DNA from: Janthinobacterium psychrotolerans
GTDB taxonomy: Bacteria > Pseudomonadota > Gammaproteobacteria > Burkholderiales > Burkholderiaceae_D
Direction of reading: 5' to 3'
Assembly: GCF_001677885.1 (NCBI RefSeq)
Contig: NZ_LOCQ01000062.1
Location: 186,001 to 250,000, forward strand
Length of the DNA: 64,000 bases
The notes beneath the pieces were generated by a model, which made no database searches, was not told where the DNA came from, and saw nothing but the letters and a program-made list of their open reading frames with translations. Position 1 is the stretch's first letter, and each line of letters begins with the position of its first letter. Below, piece by piece: positions 45,275 through 53,442 of the stretch. Made by a program: the position numbers and the translations under genes.

Positions 45275-45307
45275 AGCTACACAACTAAAACAGACTGAGA
45301 CCCTATC

Positions 45308-46384
45308 ATGAATGAACTGACCGTCAATGAGCTGTACCTGGACTACGGCACCGGCGCCTCCGCCAACCAGATACTGAAAGGTGTCTCGATGCACCTGAAA
45401 AAAGGCGAAGTGGTCGCCTTGCTGGGGCCTTCGGGCAGCGGCAAGACCACCTTGCTGCGCGCCGTCGCCGGGCTGGAAAGCCCGAAAGCGGGCACCATCG
45501 AAATCGGTGCGCGCAATGTGTTCGACGGCGCGAAACACTTCGAGATGCCGGCCGAACAGCGCAACCTGGGCCTGGTGTTCCAGTCATATGCGCTGTGGCC
45601 GCACAAGACCGTGTTCGACAACGTCGCCTACGGCCTGAAACTGCGCAAGATGGGCACTTCCGATATCGCCGAACGCGTCAAGGAGGTGCTGACGCAACTG
45701 GGCCTGGGCCACCTGGGCGAGCGCTATCCGCATCAGTTGTCCGGTGGCCAGCAGCAGCGCGTGGCGATCGCCAGGGCGCTGGTGTACAACCCGCCCGTGA
45801 TCCTGCTCGACGAACCGCTGTCGAACCTGGACGCCAAGCTGCGCGAGGAAGCGCGTGCGTTTTTGCGCGAACTGATCGTGCGCCTGGGCCTGTCGGCGCT
45901 GATGGTAACCCACGACCAGGGCGAGGCGATGGCCATTTCGGACCGCATCCTGCTGCTCAATAACGGCAAGATCGAGCAGCAGGGCACGCCGCAGAGCATG
46001 TATGAAACGCCGGACACCCTGTTTACGGCCGAATTCATGGGCAGCAATAACCGCCTGCCGGGCAAGGTCGTGCGGCGCGACGGCAACCGGGTCAGCCTGC
46101 AGATCGACGGCGCGCCGCTGCAGGGCGTGGCGCGCGGCGTCAATACGGCTGCGGAAGTGACCACCATGATACGCGTGGAAGAAGTGAAGGTCAGCGCCAC
46201 CCAGGTGGAGAACGCGATCGAGCTGCCGCTGTTGACCTGCATGTACCTGGGCGACCGCTGGGAGTGCCTGTTCGAGCGTGGCGGCGGCGCCGATAACCTC
46301 AGCCTGCGCGCCTATTCGCGCCACAAGCTGGAAGCGGGCAAATACTGGCTGCACATGCCGGCCGATAAGCTCTGGGTGTTTTAA
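45308..46384 (+). CDS. ABC transporter ATP-binding protein (FbpC/PotA type)
   Basis: This 358-residue ATPase energises the importer encoded upstream. It has Walker A GPSGSGKTT (about 43-51), the Q-loop in LVFQSYALWPHKTV, signature LSGGQQQRVAIARAL, Walker B VILLDEPLSNLD and switch histidine in MVTHDQGEAMAI. A C-terminal TOBE-type domain (about 280-358) may sense ligand or regulate transport. It ends the transport operon. Confidence 0.93.
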   Translation: MNELTVNELYLDYGTGASANQILKGVSMHLKKGEVVALLGPSGSGKTTLLRAVAGLESPKAGTIEIGARNVFDGAKHFEMPAEQRNLGLVFQSYALWPHKTVFDNVAYGLKLRKMGTSDIAERVKEVLTQLGLGHLGERYPHQLSGGQQQRVAIARALVYNPPVILLDEPLSNLDAKLREEARAFLRELIVRLGLSALMVTHDQGEAMAISDRILLLNNGKIEQQGTPQSMYETPDTLFTAEFMGSNNRLPGKVVRRDGNRVSLQIDGAPLQGVARGVNTAAEVTTMIRVEEVKVSATQVENAIELPLLTCMYLGDRWECLFERGGGADNLSLRAYSRHKLEAGKYWLHMPADKLWVF

Positions 46385-46390
46385 GCGTTT

Positions 46391-46418
46391 GGTGCGTGGC
46401 GATCAGTCGCCGCGCACC
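46391..46418. terminator. Candidate hairpin at convergent gene ends
   Basis: GGTGCGTGGCGA pairs with TCGCCGCGCACC (one G-T pair) around TCAG. It lies after the ATPase stop and overlaps the 3' end of the DUF2145 gene. There is no T-run, so if it terminates it does so weakly or with Rho. Confidence 0.45.
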
Positions 46419-47188
46419 ACGATTTCCTGCGACTGCGGCTCGCGCTGGCGCACGAAGCGCACGATGGAGTCGACGCTGACGACGTCGATCTGGCGCGTCA
46501 TGCGGCGCTCGAACGGGTGGTCGTCAAAGGCGATATTGGCGCGGAACATGCGCCCGCCCAGGCGCGTGGCGGCGGGGATGCTCAGCGTCTGCGGCACGTA
46601 GCTGGCGCTTTGCAGCCAGGTTTGCGCTTCGGCCCGCGTCTCGATCTTGCCCGGCGCATTGCTGGCCGCGGCCAGCGTTTCGAGCACCCACTGGTTGGAA
46701 TTCTGGTATTTGGTCGAAAACGGATAGGCCAGCATATTGTAGTGCGCCTCGTGCAGCCGCTTCGGCGTGTTCGAGGCCAGCAGGCGCGCCAGCTGCTGCT
46801 GCAGTTCCGGCGACGGGATCATGATCAGTCCCTCGTACATGAACACATCGCTCATGAAAAAATTGCCCAGGCCTTCGTTGTACAGCGACGACTGCGCCGT
46901 GCCACATTCATTGAGTTCATGCACCACCAGCCAGCGGCCGTTCGGATGGTCGCGCCAGGCCAGCGCCATGTGCGAATAGCGCAGCTGGTATTTGGACAAG
47001 TCCTGCCCGGCGCGCGCCAGCAGTGCCACCTGGGCGCCGGAGGCGTCGAGCGCCTGCAGGGTCTTTTGCGCCAGCGCCATCGATTTCACCACATCGTTGG
47101 CTTCGGCCGGTTTTTCTTCGCACGGGCGCCCCGCATGGGCGGCGCCGGCCAGCAGCAGGCTCAATACCAGGGCGGTCAGCTGTTTCAT
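46403..47188 (-). CDS. DUF2145 family exported protein
   Basis: This 261-residue protein has a signal peptide (LTALVLSLLLAGAAHA) and the DUF2145 pattern: GRPCEEKP, LDASGAQVALLARAGQDLSKYQLRYSH, AWRDHPNGRWLVVHELNECG, and YNEGLGNFFMSDVF. The family is periplasmic with no known function; the conserved Cys, Arg-Tyr-Ser-His and Asn residues hint at a papain-like or NlpC-like fold, but that is my inference. It follows the 140-residue partner gene by 3 nt. Confidence 0.8.
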   Translation of the reverse strand: MKQLTALVLSLLLAGAAHAGRPCEEKPAEANDVVKSMALAQKTLQALDASGAQVALLARAGQDLSKYQLRYSHMALAWRDHPNGRWLVVHELNECGTAQSSLYNEGLGNFFMSDVFMYEGLIMIPSPELQQQLARLLASNTPKRLHEAHYNMLAYPFSTKYQNSNQWVLETLAAASNAPGKIETRAEAQTWLQSASYVPQTLSIPAATRLGGRMFRANIAFDDHPFERRMTRQIDVVSVDSIVRFVRQREPQSQEIVVRGD

Positions 47189-47191
47189 GGC

Positions 47192-47614
47192 TTATACCTT
47201 CGAGTGATACAGCAGCGACTTGCCCAGTTCGTTCGGGATAAAGGCGATCGCCTTGCCCGACGCCACCAGCACGTGGCCGGTGGACACCGCCACCACGCTC
47301 ACCACCGTGCCGACCGCCAGCGACAGGCCTTGCGCCGCCTGGCCGCTCAGTTGCACCGAGGCGCTGCCGGCTTCGGATGCGCCTTTCAGGACGATGACGA
47401 CGCCTTCGCCGACCGCTTCCAGGCTGGCGATCATCACCTGGCCCGAGGCGACCAGCATCGACATCGAGCCGGCCACCACCACGGCCGAACCCTGGCTCAG
47501 GTTTTGCGAACCGCGCGACAGGTTTTCGGAGGCGGCTGCCTGCGCCATGGCCGGCAAGGCGACGGACAGGCTCAGGGCCAGGTACAGGGGCAACAAACGG
47601 GTGCTCAGCTTCAT
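47192..47614 (-). CDS. Small exported hydrophobic protein, partner of DUF2145
   Basis: This 140-residue protein has a signal peptide (LLPLYLALSLSVALPAMAQA), then a Ser/Gln-rich SENLSRGSQNLSQGS stretch and a long Ala/Val/Gly/Ser-rich hydrophobic region (about 45-125). I do not recognise a family name. The tail IAFIPNELGKSLLYHSKV looks conserved-domain-like. It lies directly upstream of the DUF2145 gene on the same strand, so the two are probably one operon. Confidence 0.7.
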   Translation of the reverse strand: MKLSTRLLPLYLALSLSVALPAMAQAAASENLSRGSQNLSQGSAVVVAGSMSMLVASGQVMIASLEAVGEGVVIVLKGASEAGSASVQLSGQAAQGLSLAVGTVVSVVAVSTGHVLVASGKAIAFIPNELGKSLLYHSKV

Positions 47615-47764
47615 GGTGTTTCTCCTTCAGGGTGGCCGAATTGGCATGACCATCATTGTCGATGCGGCGAGTCTGGTCAATGTAAATGCTACTCGTAGTG
47701 GGCGGCCATACTGCGGGTATCACTTTTTGATACTATGTTGCTCTTTATCAAGCGAAGGACGGCC

Positions 47765-48508
47765 ATGCAGCAAACCCACGCCCTGATCGAAGCCCTCAAG
47801 CGCCTGCTCAAGGCGCGCAGCGTGACCTATGCCGAACTGGCGCGCAGGATAGGTGTGTCCGAGGCCAGCGTCAAGCGCATGTTTTCGCTCAAACAATTTA
47901 CCTTGCAACGGATGGAGCAGATCCTGGTGGCCATCGACAGCGATTTCCAGCAGCTGGCGCTGGCCGTGCAGGCGGCGCAAGCGGCGCCGGCCCTGATCAC
48001 GGGACTGACGTATGCGCAGGAAAAGGAAATCATCGACGACACGAAGTTGTTCATCGTCGCCGTCTCGGCGTTGAACTTGCTGCCGCTGGAACAGATCATC
48101 GCCATCTACGACATCAGCGAAGCGCAGGCGGTCAGTTGCCTGCTGCGCCTGGACAAGATCGGTTTCCTCGAACTGCTGCCGAACAACCGGGTCAAGCTGC
48201 TGGTGGCGCGCACCTTCGCCTGGATACCGAACGGCCCCATCCATACCTATTTCAAGCAGGAAGCCTACGGCGACTACCTGAACTCGCAGTTCGATGGCGA
48301 CAACGAGCTGCTGCGCCTGGTGAACGTGATGCTGTCGAAAAAATCCACCGCGGCCCTGCTGGAACGGCTCAAGCAGGTGGCGGTGGAGTTTTCGCGCCTG
48401 CACCAGGAAGATGCGCGCCTGCCCAACGAGGAAAGGCTGGCGATCAGCTTCATGCTGGCGGCGCGGCCGTGGATGCCGCAGACCTTCAAGGCGCTGCTGC
48501 GCCAGTAG
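47765..48508 (+). CDS. XRE-type helix-turn-helix regulator
   Basis: This 247-residue protein starts with a Cro/XRE DNA-binding domain (VTYAELARRIGVSEASVKRMFSLKQFTLQRMEQIL, about 20-60). A C-terminal helical domain of about 170 residues (EKEIIDDTKLFIVAVSALNLLPLEQII) has no family I can name but recurs in similar regulators. ATG 47765 has AAGGA upstream at normal spacing; the frame also extends to 47735. It is divergent from the DUF2145 pair and may control it. Confidence 0.8.
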   Translation: MQQTHALIEALKRLLKARSVTYAELARRIGVSEASVKRMFSLKQFTLQRMEQILVAIDSDFQQLALAVQAAQAAPALITGLTYAQEKEIIDDTKLFIVAVSALNLLPLEQIIAIYDISEAQAVSCLLRLDKIGFLELLPNNRVKLLVARTFAWIPNGPIHTYFKQEAYGDYLNSQFDGDNELLRLVNVMLSKKSTAALLERLKQVAVEFSRLHQEDARLPNEERLAISFMLAARPWMPQTFKALLRQ

Positions 48509-48511
48509 GGT

Positions 48512-49960
48512 TTAGTGCGGCGGTTGCTCTTGCTTCATCTGCGACAGCAGGCGCCAGGCAAAAAAGCCCAGCACGCCCACGCCCAGCAGCAGCGCGGCCC
48601 ATAGCGCGGCCAAGCGCCATGGCGGGCCTTTCTCCTGCCTGGCTGGCGCGACATCAGCGGCGCCGGCACGCGCCGTCAGCGCGCCCACGGTGGCGATCGG
48701 CAGCGCCTGCAATTCGCCATCGCGGTAGCCGGGCGCCACTTGCGATAGCGGCTGTGCCACCGGCTGGGCATCGGCCTTGCCGAACACCAGGCGATAGGGG
48801 GGCTTGCCGCCTGCCAGGAACACCAGCGTTTCCGGCGTCCAGCCCAGGCGCAAGGAGGGGGCGCTGGCCGGCAGCGCCGTGCCTTCGGTCTGCGGACGCA
48901 ATATCCATTGCGTGGTCTGCACCACCGGCATGGCCAGTTCGCCCGATACGCGTTCCTTGCCGGCGTCGCTGATGCGGTAAAAACTGGTGCTCAGCAGTGG
49001 GTCAAAATATTCGCCTTGCGCGGGGCGCGTCTGGCGCTGCAGATGCAAGCGGCGCTGCGGCACGTAATTGTTCTGGCGATAGACACCGAGGGTCACCGGC
49101 AGCACCACATTCGCTTGCGCAAATTGCAGTGCGATGCTGTCGGCGGGAATCGCGATCGGCGTGGCGTAACGCCATTCGTTGGCTTGCTTGCCGGCCACGC
49201 CCTGCAGCACGATGGACGCGCGCGGCGGCGCCGCCTCGGTTTGGCTGACGGCCTGCGCCGCGATGGCGGCAAACACCAGCGGCTGGCCGTCCTGCCAGCT
49301 CAGGCGCGCATAGCGGAAGGCGCGTGGCGCAAAGACGATGCTGTCGTTGGCCAGCGTTTGCGTGTCGCTGTTGCTGAGCCAGTTCAATGTGGTGGTGCCG
49401 GCCCCATCCCATTGCTTCAGGTCGTCACTTACCTCCAGCAACACCTGGGCGCTGTAATCGCCGGCGTTGGCGGGCGGCGTAAAGCGCAGCGCGCCGATGC
49501 GGCTGCCCGGCGTTTGCGGACCGATATCGAGGATCAGCGCCTGCAGGGTCTTGCCTGCAGTTGCAGTTCCTCCACCGGCGCTGGCACTGACCGACAACAG
49601 CCGGCCGTCGTTGCCGGTGCGGATTTCCACATTTTGCAAGCCGCCGCCGCCCGCCGCGCTGCCCGTCACCGGGAAGATGCGCGCGGCGATGCTGCTGCGC
49701 TGCGTGTTCGCTTGCGCCGGAGGCGTGCTGATGGCGAACGGCAGGCGCTGGCCGTCGCGGTCGAGCAGGCGCACGTCGGCCAGGTTGCCGGTGCGCGCGT
49801 GCAGGTAGACCTCTTTCGGCAGTGGCAAGCGGGCCACGCCGGCGCCGGCCGGCACGGTCAGCGACATGCTCCAGCCGTAGTCGGACGGCTGGTCCGGCGT
49901 GGCGTGCGCCAGCGCCGTGCCGCAGGCCAGCGCCGCGCATAACAGCAAGTTCAGTTTCAT
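48512..49960 (-). CDS. DUF3999 family exported membrane protein
   Basis: This 482-residue protein has a signal peptide (LLLCAALACGTALAHA), a large periplasmic region with beta-rich, discoidin-like stretches (VRLLDRDGQRLPFAI, GALRFTPPANAGDYSAQVLLEVSDDL), and one C-terminal membrane helix (about 447-470). The pattern fits DUF3999. It overlaps the stop of the DUF2339 gene by 4 nt; the two families commonly occur side by side. Function is unknown, possibly cell-envelope assembly. Confidence 0.82.
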   Translation of the reverse strand: MKLNLLLCAALACGTALAHATPDQPSDYGWSMSLTVPAGAGVARLPLPKEVYLHARTGNLADVRLLDRDGQRLPFAISTPPAQANTQRSSIAARIFPVTGSAAGGGGLQNVEIRTGNDGRLLSVSASAGGGTATAGKTLQALILDIGPQTPGSRIGALRFTPPANAGDYSAQVLLEVSDDLKQWDGAGTTTLNWLSNSDTQTLANDSIVFAPRAFRYARLSWQDGQPLVFAAIAAQAVSQTEAAPPRASIVLQGVAGKQANEWRYATPIAIPADSIALQFAQANVVLPVTLGVYRQNNYVPQRRLHLQRQTRPAQGEYFDPLLSTSFYRISDAGKERVSGELAMPVVQTTQWILRPQTEGTALPASAPSLRLGWTPETLVFLAGGKPPYRLVFGKADAQPVAQPLSQVAPGYRDGELQALPIATVGALTARAGAADVAPARQEKGPPWRLAALWAALLLGVGVLGFFAWRLLSQMKQEQPPH

Positions 49961-52900
49961 GCACCCTCCGGTTTTGGCTCAAGCGTGGTCTCGGCCTTGG
50001 GGAATGGCGCCAGGTAGCCGATCAGCAGCATCAGCAGGCCCACGCCGACAAACGACACGATGCGGGCGATGCCGCCCACGTTCGACAGGTCGACCAGGAA
50101 CAGTTTGGCCACGACCAGCACCAGCAGCACCGCGCCCAGGCTCCATTGCTGGCGCCGCTGGTGCTGCGCCGCATGGCGCATCAGCAGCAGGGCGGTGATG
50201 CTCCACACCAGCGACAGCATGGCCTGCACGAATTGCGAGGCCATCATGTCATCGAATTCGTACGGCACGCCCATATAGTTCGACACCGTGCGCAGCAGCA
50301 TCAGGTTGAACCAGCCATAGACAAAACAGGCGGCCGCCACCGGCACGCGCGCCCGGAATTGGTCCAGCCACGGCGGTTGACCGGCCCGCAGCAGGCGCCA
50401 GGCAGCGATGCCCAGCAGGATCGCCAGGCCGCTGCTGATATCGAGCGCATTGAGCAACGGCAAATAAGGCAGGGGCGCCATCGCGCCGTTGTCGATGAAA
50501 TTCCAGGCGGCGATCAGCAGCAGCGACCACGCCGCCCCCAGCGGTATCAGATAGCGCTGGTACCAGCCGGCGACCGGCGCCACCGGCCAGCCGCCGGCAC
50601 GGCAGCGGCGGATCAGCAGTGCCAGCGCCAGCATCATGGCCCAGGCCGGCAAATAGCGCGACCAGGCCGGGCTGACGGCATCGCCCTGGCCGGCCAGCCA
50701 GGCGTCCAGGTGGATCGCGCCTACCGGCCACAGCATCAGCCAGGGCGCGGCAGTGCGCACCGTGTGCAGCAAGCGCAGCATGCGCAGCTCGATGCGCCAG
50801 CCGGCGCGCGACCAGGTACGCAGCATGAATTCGCCGGACACCAGGGCGCAGGCCAGCGCCAGCCAGGACAGGCCGGTCGGCATATATTCACGCAGATACA
50901 AGGCCATCAGCATGTTGAGGCTCCACAGCCCCAGGCCGATCCAGGCGGCCGGCGTGAACCAGCGCAATTGCGGCCAGGCCAGGCGGCGCGCCAGCAGCGC
51001 GAACAGCGGGGTGGTGACGCTGACCGCGATCAGGTACAGCGCCAGCCAGTGCTCGCCCGCGTGCGGATGCGCGCTGTGAACGCCGTCGACCAGGCGCAGC
51101 AGCCAGCTGGCGAGCGGGAACAGGATGCCGACAAACCACAGCAGGCCGCTCCACTGCAGCAGTGGCAAGGCGGCCAGCGACAGTTTCGCATCGGCTTCCA
51201 GGCGGGCCTGGCGCTGCGTGAACCAGCTGCTCGCCAGCGCCGCGGCGCCCAGCAGCAGTGCGCTCAGGAAGGTGCCTTCGAACAGGTTACCGGAGTGCTC
51301 ATCCCATTCCAGGCCCATGCGCAGCAACAGCACCACGCCGGCCAGCAGTTGCACCGCCAGCAGCAGCAAGCGCGGGGTTGTCCATTGCAGCCGTTGCGCC
51401 AGCCAGAACAGGCCGCCAGCGACGGCCAGGGCGCTGACGGTCAGCAGGTTCAGTTGCGTGATGGCGTCGGTGCGCAGCAGGATTTCTGTCCACAGGCCGC
51501 CGAGCAGCCAGGCGGTGGCGCCGCTCAAAAACACCACCGACAGGCCGTGCATCAGCTCGGGCGCGAGCCTGGCGTGCACCACGCCTTGCTGGCGGCGGAA
51601 GTTGACCGCCATCAGCAGCGCGGCGGCGGCCAGCAGCAAAAAGCCCAGCCACAGATTCGATTGCAGCGCCAGCTCGGTATTCATGTCGGCCAGAATGCCC
51701 AGGAAGGACAGCCAGGCGCCGGCCTGCACCAGCAAACCGAAAGCCCAGGCCAGTGGCTGGCGCTGGCGCAGGCCGACCCAGACGATGCCGGCGCCTTCCA
51801 GCGCCCAGGCGGCCGAGGTCCAGCGCCCATCGAGCGCGAACGGAATCGCCAAAGTGCCGAACACGATGCCCAGCGCCAGGAAGGCCTCGGCCAGCAACTT
51901 GAAGTGGCCGCTGTGGCGGCGCCACAGCGCCAGCGCCAGGCCGGTGTAGAACAGGCCGGCGGCCAGCGCCGAAAACGCCAGGCCGAAATGCAGGTCCTTG
52001 ACCAGGCCGTACTGCAGGCCCATGGCGGCCAGCGGCGTGCCGAACACCAGCGTGCCGTCGACGTAATGTTTCAGGCGCGGCGCCTGCCGCGCACAATAGG
52101 CGATCGCGATGCCGACATAGAACAGCACGAACAGGATCAAAAACAGCTGGCTCGACAGATAGTTTTCGGGCACATAGCGCAGCAGGCCCCAGGCGGTGGC
52201 GACGACAAAGGTAAAGCCGAAGCCGAGCACGTTCAATACGCGCCAGGCGCGTTTCAGGGCGATCGCGAACACGCCGGCGTTGAGCAGCGCGTAATAGCTG
52301 AACAGGCCGATATGGCTGCCGCCGCCGGTCGATACCAGGATCGGCACGGCAAAGCCGCCGATAATGCCGAACACGGCCAGCCAGACGGCGTTCTGCAGCA
52401 CCGCCAGCAGGCAGGTAAAGGCCGTCAGCACGAACAGCAGCACAAAGGCGAGGCCGGCCGGCATCAGTTCGTACAGGCGGAAGGCGCCAAAGGTCACCAG
52501 CATCAGGATCGCCAGCGCCGTGCCCTGCAGCGGCAGGCTGATGCCGGGGCGCGCCACGCGGATGCGCCAGGCCCAGGCCAGCAGGGCAACATCCGCCAGC
52601 GCGATGCCGGCCAGGCGCAGCTCGATCGGCAAGGTCACTTGCGCCGACACATATTTGAGCAGGAAGCTCACGCCCAGGAACAGGATCAGCAAACCGAGCT
52701 TGGCCACCAGGTTGCCCGTGAATAGCCAGGTTTTTGCCTTGGCAAACAGGCTGTTTTCAGGGGCCACCCAGGACGGGGTATTCGGCAGCTCTGGCGCTGG
52801 CGGCACGGGCCTGGCCGGCGGCGCAGGAGCTGGTGTTGGCATTGGCGCAGGCTCGGGAGCGGGCCGCGGCGCTGGCTTGTCGAGCGAAATGGTAATCGGC

Positions 52901-53205
52901 GGTGGTACAAACTCGGGCGCCGGCGCCGGCGCGGGCACGGAGATCGGCATCGGTGGCGCGGCCTCGGCTGGCGGCGCCGGTTCCACCCGGGCTTCGGTCC
53001 TGGCTTCCACCGTGGCGTCGGCCTGCTTGCGCGCTCTGGCCGGCCCGAGATCGAGCACTGTCAGGCGCTCCTGGATACTGTCGACTTCGCGGCGCAAGCG
53101 CGCAGTGGCGGCTTCGAGCTCCGCCACTTTGCGGCGGCTTTTCAGCGCGACGACAAAGGCGGTAATCAACAAACCCAGCAATACCAGCGGTATCAATACA
53201 AACAT
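49957..53205 (-). CDS. DUF2339 family giant polytopic membrane protein
   Basis: This 1082-residue inner-membrane protein starts with one helix (VLIPLVLLGLLITAFVVAL), then a short coiled coil (KVAELEAATARLRREVDSIQERL), a Pro/Ala-rich linker of about 80 residues, and more than 20 further membrane helices from about residue 165 to the end (FTGNLVAKLGLLILFLGVSFLLKY at the start). This is the DUF2339 layout. Length and helix number resemble lipid or polymer transporters, but no catalytic motif stands out. It is coupled to the DUF3999 gene. Confidence 0.85.
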   Translation of the reverse strand: MFVLIPLVLLGLLITAFVVALKSRRKVAELEAATARLRREVDSIQERLTVLDLGPARARKQADATVEARTEARVEPAPPAEAAPPMPISVPAPAPAPEFVPPPITISLDKPAPRPAPEPAPMPTPAPAPPARPVPPAPELPNTPSWVAPENSLFAKAKTWLFTGNLVAKLGLLILFLGVSFLLKYVSAQVTLPIELRLAGIALADVALLAWAWRIRVARPGISLPLQGTALAILMLVTFGAFRLYELMPAGLAFVLLFVLTAFTCLLAVLQNAVWLAVFGIIGGFAVPILVSTGGGSHIGLFSYYALLNAGVFAIALKRAWRVLNVLGFGFTFVVATAWGLLRYVPENYLSSQLFLILFVLFYVGIAIAYCARQAPRLKHYVDGTLVFGTPLAAMGLQYGLVKDLHFGLAFSALAAGLFYTGLALALWRRHSGHFKLLAEAFLALGIVFGTLAIPFALDGRWTSAAWALEGAGIVWVGLRQRQPLAWAFGLLVQAGAWLSFLGILADMNTELALQSNLWLGFLLLAAAALLMAVNFRRQQGVVHARLAPELMHGLSVVFLSGATAWLLGGLWTEILLRTDAITQLNLLTVSALAVAGGLFWLAQRLQWTTPRLLLLAVQLLAGVVLLLRMGLEWDEHSGNLFEGTFLSALLLGAAALASSWFTQRQARLEADAKLSLAALPLLQWSGLLWFVGILFPLASWLLRLVDGVHSAHPHAGEHWLALYLIAVSVTTPLFALLARRLAWPQLRWFTPAAWIGLGLWSLNMLMALYLREYMPTGLSWLALACALVSGEFMLRTWSRAGWRIELRMLRLLHTVRTAAPWLMLWPVGAIHLDAWLAGQGDAVSPAWSRYLPAWAMMLALALLIRRCRAGGWPVAPVAGWYQRYLIPLGAAWSLLLIAAWNFIDNGAMAPLPYLPLLNALDISSGLAILLGIAAWRLLRAGQPPWLDQFRARVPVAAACFVYGWFNLMLLRTVSNYMGVPYEFDDMMASQFVQAMLSLVWSITALLLMRHAAQHQRRQQWSLGAVLLVLVVAKLFLVDLSNVGGIARIVSFVGVGLLMLLIGYLAPFPKAETTLEPKPEGA

Positions 53206-53442
53206 AGGTCGGCTTTCCTGTCAGGACAGGGTGCGAGCGGCACCCGATGTATGCGCACCTTACCTTATTATCAAGATATGCGGTTTTCTTGTAGCCATGC
53301 GGAAATTCTATTTGAAGAAGGTGCCAGCATGTAATCTAGGTCGGCTGCCCGTATTGATTACAAGCAAGACCAAGACATTCAGATTGTCGTGCGCAGGATA
53401 GTGCTGTATTTTAGCAATTCGTTCACTTCCCATTTCTCCGCC

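Noticed and set aside
49822..52725. A 967-codon plus-strand frame opposite the DUF2339 gene
   Set aside because: The product is Gln/Arg/Ala-rich low-complexity sequence, while the minus strand encodes a coherent polytopic membrane protein.
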